NCBI GenBank assembly: GCA_902778255.1
Contig: CACYXD010000003.1
Coordinates: 62,001 to 126,000, forward strand
DNA length: 64,000 nt
Origin: an uncultured Prevotellaceae bacterium
GTDB lineage: Bacteria; Bacteroidota; Bacteroidia; Bacteroidales; Bacteroidaceae
Reading direction: 5' to 3'
Below are positions 1 to 8,136 of this stretch, piece after piece; position 1 is the first letter of the stretch, and each line of letters starts with the position of its first letter. A model generated the notes under the pieces. The model was given only the letters and a program-made list of their open reading frames with translations, was not told where the DNA came from and did not search any database. The translations under genes were made by a program, and so were the position numbers.

Positions 1-1310
1 TCCCACTGAGCGGAATAGGTGGCTATACGCCGCAGATGGATTTCGTCGACGACACACCTTTCTGTTTGTACGCACCTGTTGTTCCAGCCCCATGCCTGCG
101 TCATCATACGGCGCACACGGTAGGTCAGGCTGTCCAGCGTGCCATTCTTCAGCATGTTCTTGTCTACGGCATCTATCAGGGTGCTGTCGACAAAGGTATA
201 ATGGGTCTGCGCAGAGTCGGCGGTGTAGGGCTCACTGAAGATGGTCTCAAAATCTTCCTCCTTACCTGTCAGTGAGCGTTGTATCTCGAAGAAATCTGTA
301 GTTGCTATGTCTTCGACCTTCGGATAAGCAACGCCCCAGTCCAATTGCACCGAAGCCTTGCTGTCGCCTAACGACCGCGCACTCAGTCCCACAGGCACGT
401 GAATCATCTGCTGTGTCTGTGGTTCTGACGTTACATGAATAGGATTATTGTCGCGATCCAAATAGTCAACCATGACACGCAGATTGTTATGAGGAACGTC
501 GGCATCCAAGTAGATGGTACCATTGCTGATGCCAGACTGCAAGTCCTTTTTGACAAGGACGCCGTTGTAGTCTATATACTCATACCGGGCCGAAGTAACA
601 CGGTCGGAAGCAATAAACCAAGGCAGTTCCAACATGCCTGGCTCATTAAAGGACATGGTAGCCATAGCCAACTGTGGCGATGCCACAGTGGGGCGCTCCG
701 GCAGGTGGATGACGGTTTTGTCTATTGAGCAGGTCTTCGTACTGTGCACATAGGCAGAACCACCGACTTTAACGTCCCACTGGAATGTCACTTCCTTGTC
801 ATACATCTCGTAGGGAATGGTCCAGACGGCTGTAAACGAGTACTGCTCACCGTCACTGTCAGCAAAGATACTCTTGCTCACTTCGCCATCGCCCTTGGTA
901 ATCTTAAAGGTCTGCGACGAATTGCCTCGCGTGATTTCAATGTCGCCACTGGTCTTTGTCTCGAACTTGGCGGGAACTTCCGACTTGTCATTGTCATACA
1001 CACTCACTCCAAAAGGATCAACCAGAATATCCGCTTTCCATGTCAACAGGACTTCAGAATGTTCAATCTTGTTCTTGTCTGTCCACTTGATAGTCAGGGT
1101 AGCATTATTGGTCCAGTTGTCAGTACTTACCTCGTCATAGATGGGCGCTGAAATACGGACCGTGTTGGAACCATTGAGCATAACCTGATAGCGATACGGC
1201 TGTAAAAGCGGACTGTCGGCCACTGCATTCTGTGGCAGCAGCCACGCGAAGAGCGCCGCCAGTAGTAGCCACGGTCGCCCTCGCCTTGTTTTTGATAGAT
1301 TGTTGTACAT
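1..1310 (-). CDS. Secreted beta-sandwich/FN3-like protein, 3' part missing
   Basis: An open frame runs on the minus strand from ATG at 1310 to the window edge without a stop, giving at least 436 residues; the C-terminus lies outside. The N-terminus has a basic stretch, a hydrophobic core (PWLLLAALFAWLLP) and an Ala-rich cleavage region before ADSPLLQPY, so it should be exported. The remainder is Thr/Ser/Val-rich and looks like consecutive beta-sandwich domains; the segment after VPVGLSARSLGDSKASVQLD resembles a fibronectin-III strand pattern. No catalytic motif is visible and I do not recognise the family. It starts 55 bp after the stop of the membrane protein at 1366-2154 and is probably co-transcribed with it, which suggests a surface or periplasmic partner of that protein. 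The function is unknown. Confidence 0.7.
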   Translation of the reverse strand, partial: MYNNLSKTRRGRPWLLLAALFAWLLPQNAVADSPLLQPYRYQVMLNGSNTVRISAPIYDEVSTDNWTNNATLTIKWTDKNKIEHSEVLLTWKADILVDPFGVSVYDNDKSEVPAKFETKTSGDIEITRGNSSQTFKITKGDGEVSKSIFADSDGEQYSFTAVWTIPYEMYDKEVTFQWDVKVGGSAYVHSTKTCSIDKTVIHLPERPTVASPQLAMATMSFNEPGMLELPWFIASDRVTSARYEYIDYNGVLVKKDLQSGISNGTIYLDADVPHNNLRVMVDYLDRDNNPIHVTSEPQTQQMIHVPVGLSARSLGDSKASVQLDWGVAYPKVEDIATTDFFEIQRSLTGKEEDFETIFSEPYTADSAQTHYTFVDSTLIDAVDKNMLKNGTLDSLTYRVRRMMTQAWGWNNRCVQTERCVVDEIHLRRIATYSAQW

Positions 1311-1365
1311 AAATCAATAAATTAGGTTAATATAAAATTACTTATTCACTTTCACTACACCATTA

Positions 1366-2154
1366 TTAATATACACGCTCCTCCACAATCTCGCCCTGCG
1401 TGGTCATGGCCTGCAGCGTCTCCGTGCGCCAGATGACGAAGGCGATGATGCCTACGGAGAGCCACTGCGACAGGTACTCGCGGAAGAGCGAGCCGCCGTT
1501 GGTCATGTACACCGCATAAACCGCCATGATGACCGCCAGCACCACCAGGCTCTGCCACACCTCCTTGTGCTCCAGGTCGGCAAAGTTCCAGAGCAACCAC
1601 CGCTTGTAGCGCCGCAGCGCCAGCACGTAGCACGCCGCGAACACGGCGATGAGCGCCATCTGGTACATCACCATCGGCCCCGGCCTGCCGCCCTCGCCCG
1701 AGAGCAGCCCCGCGTCGCCACGCCAGACGGCCACGACGGCCAGCACCGCCACGGGCAAGTGAGCCACGAGCCACGGCCACACCTTGCGCCGCCGGTCCTG
1801 CAGCAGCCGCAGCAGCCACGCCATCATCAGCGGCACCAGCGTCAGCAGGTCGAGCGAGATGCACGCCATGTCGCGCACAGCCTTCTGCCCGGCCGCATCG
1901 CCGTCGCCCGGTACCGCCCCGAGCATCCAGGCCCATGCCTCCACGGGCACGGCCCACCACACGTGGCTACCAACTACAGCCGCCATGAACGCTGCCGCCC
2001 ACCGGCGCAGCAACCTCGGCGGAGTCGTCACCTCGCGCGTAAACGCGTTGCCCCGCGTCGCCAGCAGGTACACCCCGGCCAGCGTTGCCATCATCGCCAC
2101 CGTCACGTAGAGCACGACGAAGAGCATGTTGTTAATTCCCTGATGTTCGTACAT
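1366..2154 (-). CDS. Multi-pass membrane protein, sensor half of an AraC-type regulator without HTH
   Basis: This 262-residue protein is mostly hydrophobic, with about six to seven predicted membrane segments from residue 9 to 245. It shares layout and near-identical stretches with the N-terminal half of the AraC-type regulator at 3400-4581: both have a 'TRGNAFTREVTTPPRLLRRW / RRANAIAPEVTSPVRLRRW' segment and a 'NFADLEHKEVWQ / NYADLEHKEVWQ' segment. It stops at EERVY, just where the paralogue continues into its cytoplasmic linker and helix-turn-helix domain. No HTH remnant lies between its stop and the next start at 1310. The gene looks G+C rich compared with the polysaccharide region. It could be a stand-alone membrane sensor, a dominant-negative partner, or a stable truncation. 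The downstream secreted protein at 1-1310 probably belongs to the same transcript. Confidence 0.75.
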   Translation of the reverse strand: MYEHQGINNMLFVVLYVTVAMMATLAGVYLLATRGNAFTREVTTPPRLLRRWAAAFMAAVVGSHVWWAVPVEAWAWMLGAVPGDGDAAGQKAVRDMACISLDLLTLVPLMMAWLLRLLQDRRRKVWPWLVAHLPVAVLAVVAVWRGDAGLLSGEGGRPGPMVMYQMALIAVFAACYVLALRRYKRWLLWNFADLEHKEVWQSLVVLAVIMAVYAVYMTNGGSLFREYLSQWLSVGIIAFVIWRTETLQAMTTQGEIVEERVY

Positions 2155-2277
2155 AAGCTATTTCTTGTTTGTTCTTTAATTCACACAGAGGGGGACATCT
2201 GTCCCCTCGTTTTCAGCCATAAAATTACTCAAAATTCCTCGCACGCGCAAGGCCGAACCACCCCCGCGCGAAAGTTT

Positions 2278-2353
2278 TGTAAATACTACCACATTATTTG
2301 TAAATTTTACCACCCGAATGTAAATTTTACCACTCGATTGTAAATTTTACCAC
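2278..2353. repeat. Four-copy 15-bp direct repeat with 20-21 bp period
   Basis: TGTAAATACTACCAC at 2278-2292 is followed by three perfect copies of TGTAAATTTTACCAC at 2299-2313, 2319-2333 and 2339-2353. Start-to-start distances are 21, 20 and 20 bp, about two helical turns, so all copies face the same side of the helix. The core GTAAA-T-TTTAC is itself a dyad. The array lies between the minus-strand promoter near 2387-2414 and the start codon at 2154, which fits an operator or a structured leader. Confidence 0.85.
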
Positions 2354-2386
2354 TCCATTTTTGCCGAAAAACCGCCATTCCATCGG

Positions 2387-2414
2387 CAAAATTACGCCGC
2401 CGTCACACCACAAA
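2387..2414 (-). promoter_or_regulatory. Promoter for the 2154->1 minus-strand unit
   Basis: On the minus strand TAATTTTG (2387-2394) matches the Bacteroidetes -7 box TAnnTTTG, and TTTG at 2411-2414 lies 16 bp upstream as a -33 box. The -33 overlaps the T-tract of the toxin-gene terminator. An 8-bp inverted repeat (TTTGCCGA at 2360-2367, TCGGCAAA at 2383-2390) straddles the expected transcription start. The implied 5' leader is about 220 nt and contains the four-copy repeat. Confidence 0.55.
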
Positions 2415-2453
2415 AAAGCCGCCGAGCCCATCCTCATCGGATGTCTCGGCGGC
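2412..2453 (-). terminator. Rho-independent terminator after the GNAT toxin gene
   Basis: Reading the minus strand, GCCGCCGAG (2453-2445) pairs with CTCGGCGGC (2426-2418) and is followed by six T residues (2417-2412). An inner CATCC/GGATG pairing extends the stem. It lies 44 bp past the stop of the gene at 2497-3099. Confidence 0.85.
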
Positions 2454-2496
2454 GGTATGTGTCAGCGGTATGTGTCGGTTGTAAAATCGTCAGCGG

Positions 2497-3099
2497 TTAC
2501 CTGATGGAAGGACGCTTTAGCAGAATCATGTCGCGGAACATGAGGCGAGTCTCTAATGGGCCGTCCTTCTCGGTGTCCCAGTTGCGGTACTGCATCTCCT
2601 GTTCGAGTGAGGAAAAGAAAAGGTTGAGACCGTTGCGCTGATAGAACTCCAGCAGGTGCGGCTCGTCGTAGGCATCGACAATGAGGTGGCGACAGCCGGA
2701 CTTGTTGTCGGATGAGGTAAACCACTGCATCACGAAGTCGATGATTTGCGGGCCGAGGTGCAGACCCTTGTACTTGACATCTACGCCAAGTTGTGCAAGG
2801 AGGATGGAGGGATAGTTGATGAGTCCCTTCTCATGGTGTACCTCGCGTCCTATCTTCTTCTGTCGGGCGTTAGGCAACCGCTTGGTGAAGATGCTGGCGT
2901 TGGCCACGGTAAAGCCTGCAACAACCTCTGTGGGGCGGTCGCGATGTACCCAATAGTAGGTTTTGCCGAAGAGTTCGTCTTGGTAGTCCTGCGCTTCTTC
3001 GCGGAAGAATTTATTAACTGATTCCCGCCCACAGTCAAAAGACTGCAGGTCAAGCTCTGCTGTGCCTTGAGGTGTAAACAGAAGCTCTGCGAGTGTCAT
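2497..3099 (-). CDS. GNAT-family acetyltransferase, TacT-like toxin
   Basis: This 200-residue protein has the features of GNAT toxins that acetylate charged aminoacyl-tRNAs. Near the N-terminus is 'FDCGRESVNKFFREEA', equivalent to the FxCGxxxLNxWL signature of TacT/AtaT-type toxins. VVAGFTVANASI follows as the central strand, then the acetyl-CoA loop region VDVKYKGLHLG, then HLIVDAYDEPHLLEFYQRNG, equivalent to the conserved 'DA...FYxxxGF' tail. A longer frame begins at 3213, but the ATG at 3099 overlaps the stop of the upstream small gene by four bases (ATGA), which marks the start and indicates translational coupling. The second Gly of the acetyl-CoA loop is replaced by His. The substrate is inferred from the family only. 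Confidence 0.8.
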   Translation of the reverse strand: MTLAELLFTPQGTAELDLQSFDCGRESVNKFFREEAQDYQDELFGKTYYWVHRDRPTEVVAGFTVANASIFTKRLPNARQKKIGREVHHEKGLINYPSILLAQLGVDVKYKGLHLGPQIIDFVMQWFTSSDNKSGCRHLIVDAYDEPHLLEFYQRNGLNLFFSSLEQEMQYRNWDTEKDGPLETRLMFRDMILLKRPSIR

Positions 3100-3278
3100 T
3101 TGTGTGCCATTTTGCGTTGAAATTCGAGGGAACGCTCCATGATTCCATTGAACCAGTCCTCCTTCTCCTGACTCCACTCTGAACCCGCCAGATGCTTGGC
3201 GTTGTACTCGCACTGCTCGATGAAGCGCTCTGCCACCTCACCCGTCAGCACTGGGATGTTTGTTACCGGTATTGCCAT
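3096..3278 (-). CDS. Small antitoxin candidate paired with the GNAT toxin
   Basis: A 60-residue protein starting MAIPVTNIPVLTGEVAERF lies directly upstream of the acetyltransferase, overlaps it by ATGA, and has its own promoter. Size, order and coupling are those of an antitoxin gene. It shows no clear ribbon-helix-helix start of the TacA/DUF1778 kind. The N-terminal 'PVLTGEVAERFIEQCE' resembles the start of short Bacteroidetes proteins that precede acetyltransferase genes, and the second half is charged and helical (WSQEKEDWFNGIMERSLEFQRK). How it neutralises the toxin or represses the operon cannot be read from the sequence. Confidence 0.65.
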   Translation of the reverse strand: MAIPVTNIPVLTGEVAERFIEQCEYNAKHLAGSEWSQEKEDWFNGIMERSLEFQRKMAHK

Positions 3279-3310
3279 AATTCTTTTCCTTTATATTTGA
3301 TTTCTGCGTG

Positions 3311-3318
3311 CAAATATA
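3311..3318 (-). promoter_or_regulatory. -7 box of the toxin-antitoxin operon
   Basis: TATATTTG on the minus strand matches TAnnTTTG and lies 32 bp upstream of the antitoxin start. A good -33 element is not obvious. Confidence 0.5.
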
Positions 3319-3399
3319 CACATTATTTTTTATATTCAGTCTGTTTTTTGGAGAAAATCTTGCCGCTCAGCCTCTGGTTGCTTGCCTGAGCAAGAAACA

Positions 3400-4581
3400 T
3401 CACCTATTTTTACCCCCCCATTCACTCATCCACTCCGTCACGCTCTGCCCCATGCGCTCCCTGAAGGCCACGCTGAAGGTCTTGTAGTTGCGGTAGCCGC
3501 TCTCGCTGGCCAGCTGCTGGGCGGTGACGGTGCACCGGGCGGCGACGGCATCGCGGTAGAGACTGACGAAATGCCGGATGCGCAGGTCGTTGACGTAGGT
3601 GTTATAGGAAATCTTCTTGCTCGAAAAATACAGGCCGAGGTAGGTGCGGTTGGTGCCAATGGCCTGCGCCAGTTGGGCAAGCGTCAGGCCGTGGTGCAGG
3701 TAGAGCCGCGCGTCCTCGCAGCGCTGCTGCAGCAGGGCACCGATCTGCTCGAAGGTGGCGTCGGTCATTGTGTCGGACGATGGACTGTCGCCGTCGTTCG
3801 GCTGACGGTTATCGTCGGGCCGACTGTTGTCATCGGACAGGCTATTTTCTTGTATTCCTATAATCTCGATGGGCAGCGGCTGCGTGATGCTCAGGTCGCT
3901 CAGCGTCTCGACTCGCCACAGCAGATGGCCTACGAGCACGATGCAGCACACCTGGATGACGTATTCGTAGAACATGCCGCCGTCGTAGCCCACCACGTAA
4001 TAGCCGAACATGAGTACGATGACGGCCAGCACCACGAACGTCTGCCACACCTCCTTGTGCTCCAGGTCGGCATAGTTGTCGCGCAGCCACCGCCCGTACT
4101 GCCTCACGGCGCGCACCATATAGACCACGACGCCGACGGCCACCAGCAGCAGATAGCCATACGCCACCGGCATATAGGCTTCGCTGCGGTTGACGATGCC
4201 CGCTACCATCAACACCACGAGCGGTGCAGTCATCACACCGACCGGCCACAACGGCCGCTGCCGGTCCTGCAGCATGCAGAGCAACAGCACGGTGACCAGA
4301 GGAATAACCGTCACGCAGTCGAGCAGTCCACCCACGAGCATGCACACTGTGATGTCTTCATCCGTGAGTACGGCAGCTGGCAGGTACCACAAATGCCCAA
4401 TGGCCAGGACGGCGAAGAACGCTGCCGTCCACCGTCTGAGCCGCACGGGCGACGTCACCTCAGGCGCAATGGCGTTGGCCCGCCGCAGCAACAGGTAGAG
4501 GCAAGCCCCCGCCGCCGTCGCCGTTCCCACGCCGTAGAGCATGATCAATAATATTATATCGAGAGAAATCTGTCCGAACAT
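3400..4581 (-). CDS. Membrane-anchored AraC-family regulator
   Basis: This 393-residue protein combines about seven membrane segments (residues ~5-220) with a cytoplasmic Asp/Ser/Pro-rich linker (~245-275) and a C-terminal AraC-type double helix-turn-helix. The latter includes LTLAQLAQAIGTNRTYLGLYF and LASESGYRNYKTFSVAFRERMG, the second being the conserved AraC/XylS signature. The frame extends to a TTG at 4620, but that TTG is part of the -7 promoter box TACCTTTG, so ATG at 4581 is the start. The protein probably senses a signal in or across the inner membrane and acts on DNA while tethered. The coding sequence is G+C rich and its N-terminal half is paralogous to the 262-residue protein at 1366-2154. 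The target is unknown; the divergent gene at 4961 is the nearest candidate. Confidence 0.85.
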   Translation of the reverse strand: MFGQISLDIILLIMLYGVGTATAAGACLYLLLRRANAIAPEVTSPVRLRRWTAAFFAVLAIGHLWYLPAAVLTDEDITVCMLVGGLLDCVTVIPLVTVLLLCMLQDRQRPLWPVGVMTAPLVVLMVAGIVNRSEAYMPVAYGYLLLVAVGVVVYMVRAVRQYGRWLRDNYADLEHKEVWQTFVVLAVIVLMFGYYVVGYDGGMFYEYVIQVCCIVLVGHLLWRVETLSDLSITQPLPIEIIGIQENSLSDDNSRPDDNRQPNDGDSPSSDTMTDATFEQIGALLQQRCEDARLYLHHGLTLAQLAQAIGTNRTYLGLYFSSKKISYNTYVNDLRIRHFVSLYRDAVAARCTVTAQQLASESGYRNYKTFSVAFRERMGQSVTEWMSEWGGKNR

Positions 4582-4960
4582 TCGCGTATCTGAATCAATA
4601 TTGTTACAAAAACGCTGCAAAGGTACGGAAATTTTTCCACTCTTATCACATTCCTTATGTATTTTTCCAATTATTTAAGAATCCTGTGAAACGCTCAAAA
4701 TGTCATGTACCGAGATAGAGTTGAAGGCACTAAAGGCTAACTATTGTGCTAATTTCTTTCAGAAAAGCCTCAATTTCTTTCCTACAAAACTATAATTGCT
4801 GCTCAATCGTCATTGTTTTTTGAATATTTACGCAATATTTGTTGGATTTTTCATTATTTATGTTTACTTTTGCATCGTGTTTTGATAAACACGCCCCTTT
4901 TATTGCTCACTCTCTCCGCGAGGCCCCGCCCTCGAACAAGAGTATTCTGGGCAACCTAAG
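4582..4960. promoter_or_regulatory. Divergent intergenic region with two promoters
   Basis: This 379-bp gene-free region separates the AraC regulator from the large secreted protein. For the minus strand TACCTTTG (-7) is at 4618-4625. For the plus strand TTGG at 4842-4845 and TACTTTTG at 4865-4872 are spaced by 19 bp. Between 4626 and 4841 the DNA is A+T rich and I see no ORF or strong hairpin. The plus-strand transcript would carry a leader of about 80 nt. Confidence 0.6.
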
Positions 4961-7900
4961 ATGAAGACTATTAATAAAATACTAACTATCAATATGAAAA
5001 GACTAAAACTTTTTAAGACACTCCTCGTCGTGGCTATAATGCTCGTGGGGGGGGCAAATTTTGCATGGGCAGATCCTATTGAGACTGTCGGAAATACTGA
5101 CAATACATCTGCGTTTTGGTCGGCTTTTTCTGATTATTACACGATTCAGCCCAACCGTTCATTACGCCTTTCCTTTACCAATCATTCTGACAAGGCAAAG
5201 ACCTTTCACACATGGGTAGGAGTTATTACAAGCGATTTTGACAGAGCATCAGCTGCTGCTTCTGATACAGAAGGCTACTGGGAATATCTTGTTCTCAGAG
5301 GTGATGACGGTCGTTGGGGCAGTTCTTCTGCAGCAGGAACTTTCACTTCCAACTTCACTCGTTCTGGTGATGATGATGCCACAGTTTCAGAATGGCTGGA
5401 TGGAGCACATGTAGAGTTGACCATTAGCCGTAGCAGTAGCACAGTCACCATGCGTGCAGACATGTATTCTACAGATGGTGGCTATTATTGGGAGCAGATG
5501 GTTATTACCGCTGGAACGGGAACACAAAACATTCGATTCTTCCTCACCACCCAAAATGGTCACTTGACGGATATTGCAAAGAATTCAGTCGATGCCAGTG
5601 TCTACTATTACTATCAGGACTATGAAGATGCCACAGATGCAAGTTCGTGGGGAGCACCAACTATAAGTCCGACTTTGAATACAGGAGACGCGACTTATGG
5701 TAATTATATTTTGCACTCGACGGGCAATAATAATAGTAGAAGCACATATACATATTTCTATTCATCTACAGACTTTTATCAGAGTAATTCGTACACGTTG
5801 GAATTTGACATGGCGATAGGCTATGGAACTGGGAACAATAGCCAAACCCATAGTTTGGGAATATTCCCTGATGGATGGTCAATTCCTGGTAATAATTGGG
5901 GTTATTCAGGAGATTACTTGTTTAAGCTCGTTCAGAATACCGCCAAAGCTGATGGTTACAATATTAATGATACAGAAACTACAGTCAACTTAGGCCAAGG
6001 CACATGGAATCACTACAAGTTAGAGGTTGATGGTGATAATGGCACTGTGGACTATACAATTCAAAACGGTGGAAGTACGATTACAAATGGTTCTGGTTCA
6101 TTGACTTTAGGAGAAGGTGTTAGTTATAAGGCAAAGGGCTTGTATTTCTTAGATGCAAGATACTATGGTACAGGTAAGTTCGATAACTTTAAGATTTACG
6201 GTACAGGCACTGAAGCCATTACCACATCCGTTTCCACTTCTGCTGTAAATCTTGCAAGCGGTACAGCTACCATAGCTGTTTCTACAGAAACCAACGCAGT
6301 ATCTTCTACCATTAAGCAGTATTATTCTACAAGTCCATTGCTGACCAGCCCTGTCGAGATTTCCGACGGTTCTGTGGAGCTTGCATCGGGTACTTATTAT
6401 TTCTATAGTGTAAATACTGTGTCGGGTAGTAAGTCTAATTCGGTGCAGTACGCTGTGGAGGCTTCAGAGACCGTGTCTGCTCCTACGGTTACATGCTCAG
6501 GCAATACCATCACGCTGACTGCACACGGTACATCAGATGCAGGTGCCTCTGTTTCAACTTACTATGTCGCCAACGCACCTTCAACTGATCCCGCAACAGA
6601 GGGTACACTTATCGCCCTTAATACCCCGACAACCGTTCCGCAGGGATATTATTACATCTATAGTGTCAGCGAATATGGAAATGCATCTGCTGAACCGGCT
6701 ACTGCCATGAGTATTGCCCGCAGACAGGAAACTTTTGATTTCTTCACAGCTGCCGACAACGGATATACTACATTGAGTAACATTGGAGTAGGCACTTCTG
6801 GAGACAATCGCCTTTCCAAACTAACTAACTCTGCAGGTACCGTCGCTGAATTCATCAACGGTCGTATTGAATGTTCATACGCAAATGGCAATGGTAACTA
6901 TTGGTGGATGCGAAATAATGGAACGGGTAACACATATAACGGCCTATTCATTTCAGTTAGTAAAAGTGACGACTTGTATGTTAAAGTCTCTGCACAGGAT
7001 GTGGTTGTCTTTACATGGGCAAATGGAGGCCTTACGTTCTCTGGCACACCGAATGTTTATGGAGATGGTATAGTTGATGGATCTGCTGTGGTTAGCGGGA
7101 CCAAATACATGGCAAAGGCAAATGGATACATCAAGGTTCATGGGACTGCATATACGACTATCAAGTCTATCGTGGTCTATAGCGACGATGCCGATATGGT
7201 TGCTGCTCCTGTGCTGTCATCTTCGGCCAATATTGTTAACGTCATTGATGGTGGATCTGCTGATGATGATGCTGTGATTACTTCTTATTATACAACCAAT
7301 GGCAATGCACCTACGACAAGTTCAACAGCTGTTGCAGACAACCAAATCGTACTTGGATCTGGCTTTGGCCCTGGCACTTACACAGTGAAGGTGATGAGTT
7401 ACAATGCTACTACAAAAACGGCCTCTTCTGTTGAATCAATTGACGTGGTCGTTCCTGCAACTGTTTCCAAGACTATCTCCGCTGCCGGTTGGGCAACCTA
7501 TTGCAGCCCATATCCCCTTGACTTCAGCGATGATATTGACAACCTAAATGCTGCATACCTGATTACCACAGGCGATGGAACCTATGTTACTAAGACAGAA
7601 ATTACAGGAACCATCCCTGCCAACACGGGCATCCTGCTGAAGGGTGAGGGTGAAGTGACGATTCCTGTTGTAGCAAGCAGCAGTACAGACGTGTCGAGTA
7701 ATATGCTCATCGGCGTCACCACTGCTACTACACTCGACCTTGACGCTAACGATGATGGTACAGCAGATACGCAGATTTATGTCCTGCTGAACGAGACCAC
7801 AGGAGAAAAAAGAGGCATCGGCTTTTATTTGACGGAAACATCCGTCACATCGTTCAGCCTTGGTGCCAACTCGGCTTACCTGCCTTCAAATTTCGCAGGA

Positions 7901-8074
7901 GACCTTGCACGTGGATTCTTCAGCCTTGCTGATGATGAGGCAACGGGAATCAATATGGTTCATGGTGAAGGATTCAAGGTTAACGGTTCCGTTTACAACC
8001 TGAATGGTCAGCGTATTGATAAGCCCATAAAGGGACTCTACATTTCCGGCGGAAAGAAGTTCATCGTGAAGTAA
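4961..8074 (+). CDS. Large secreted multidomain protein with C-terminal sorting-like tail
   Basis: This 1037-residue protein has a signal peptide (hydrophobic LLVVAIMLVGG, cleavage near FAWA-DP). ATG at 4961 or 4994 are both possible starts. After a beta-rich N-domain (~40-210), a second one (~215-420, YEDATDASSW ... FDNFKIYGTG) looks like a concanavalin/LamG sandwich. Several repeats follow of the type found as chitobiase C-terminal-like domains (YYTTNGNAPTTSSTAV, and similar around 430-590). Then comes the Prevotella-style 'SAAGWATYCSPYPLDF' module, and the tail 'VYNLNGQRIDKPIKGLYI..GKKFIVK'. No hydrolase motif is visible, so binding or adhesion is more likely than catalysis. The signal peptide codons contain an uninterrupted G8 tract (5047-5054). 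A 56-residue gene follows 62 bp downstream. Confidence 0.75.
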   Translation: MKTINKILTINMKRLKLFKTLLVVAIMLVGGANFAWADPIETVGNTDNTSAFWSAFSDYYTIQPNRSLRLSFTNHSDKAKTFHTWVGVITSDFDRASAAASDTEGYWEYLVLRGDDGRWGSSSAAGTFTSNFTRSGDDDATVSEWLDGAHVELTISRSSSTVTMRADMYSTDGGYYWEQMVITAGTGTQNIRFFLTTQNGHLTDIAKNSVDASVYYYYQDYEDATDASSWGAPTISPTLNTGDATYGNYILHSTGNNNSRSTYTYFYSSTDFYQSNSYTLEFDMAIGYGTGNNSQTHSLGIFPDGWSIPGNNWGYSGDYLFKLVQNTAKADGYNINDTETTVNLGQGTWNHYKLEVDGDNGTVDYTIQNGGSTITNGSGSLTLGEGVSYKAKGLYFLDARYYGTGKFDNFKIYGTGTEAITTSVSTSAVNLASGTATIAVSTETNAVSSTIKQYYSTSPLLTSPVEISDGSVELASGTYYFYSVNTVSGSKSNSVQYAVEASETVSAPTVTCSGNTITLTAHGTSDAGASVSTYYVANAPSTDPATEGTLIALNTPTTVPQGYYYIYSVSEYGNASAEPATAMSIARRQETFDFFTAADNGYTTLSNIGVGTSGDNRLSKLTNSAGTVAEFINGRIECSYANGNGNYWWMRNNGTGNTYNGLFISVSKSDDLYVKVSAQDVVVFTWANGGLTFSGTPNVYGDGIVDGSAVVSGTKYMAKANGYIKVHGTAYTTIKSIVVYSDDADMVAAPVLSSSANIVNVIDGGSADDDAVITSYYTTNGNAPTTSSTAVADNQIVLGSGFGPGTYTVKVMSYNATTKTASSVESIDVVVPATVSKTISAAGWATYCSPYPLDFSDDIDNLNAAYLITTGDGTYVTKTEITGTIPANTGILLKGEGEVTIPVVASSSTDVSSNMLIGVTTATTLDLDANDDGTADTQIYVLLNETTGEKRGIGFYLTETSVTSFSLGANSAYLPSNFAGDLARGFFSLADDEATGINMVHGEGFKVNGSVYNLNGQRIDKPIKGLYISGGKKFIVK

Positions 8075-8136
8075 TGACTATTAATGAAAAATTAATGGCC
8101 AATTAATGGAAATTCGTGTTTAAAAAGAAAAAGACA

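Noticed and set aside
3382-4551. Long plus-strand open frame opposite the AraC regulator
   Set aside because: It is rich in His, Gln and Arg, lacks a promoter or domain, and mirrors the G+C-rich real gene on the minus strand.
4582-4620. TTG start at 4620 for the AraC regulator
   Set aside because: The TTG is the last part of the -7 box TACCTTTG, so it would not be transcribed; the same applies to TTG at 19510 for the PL11 gene.
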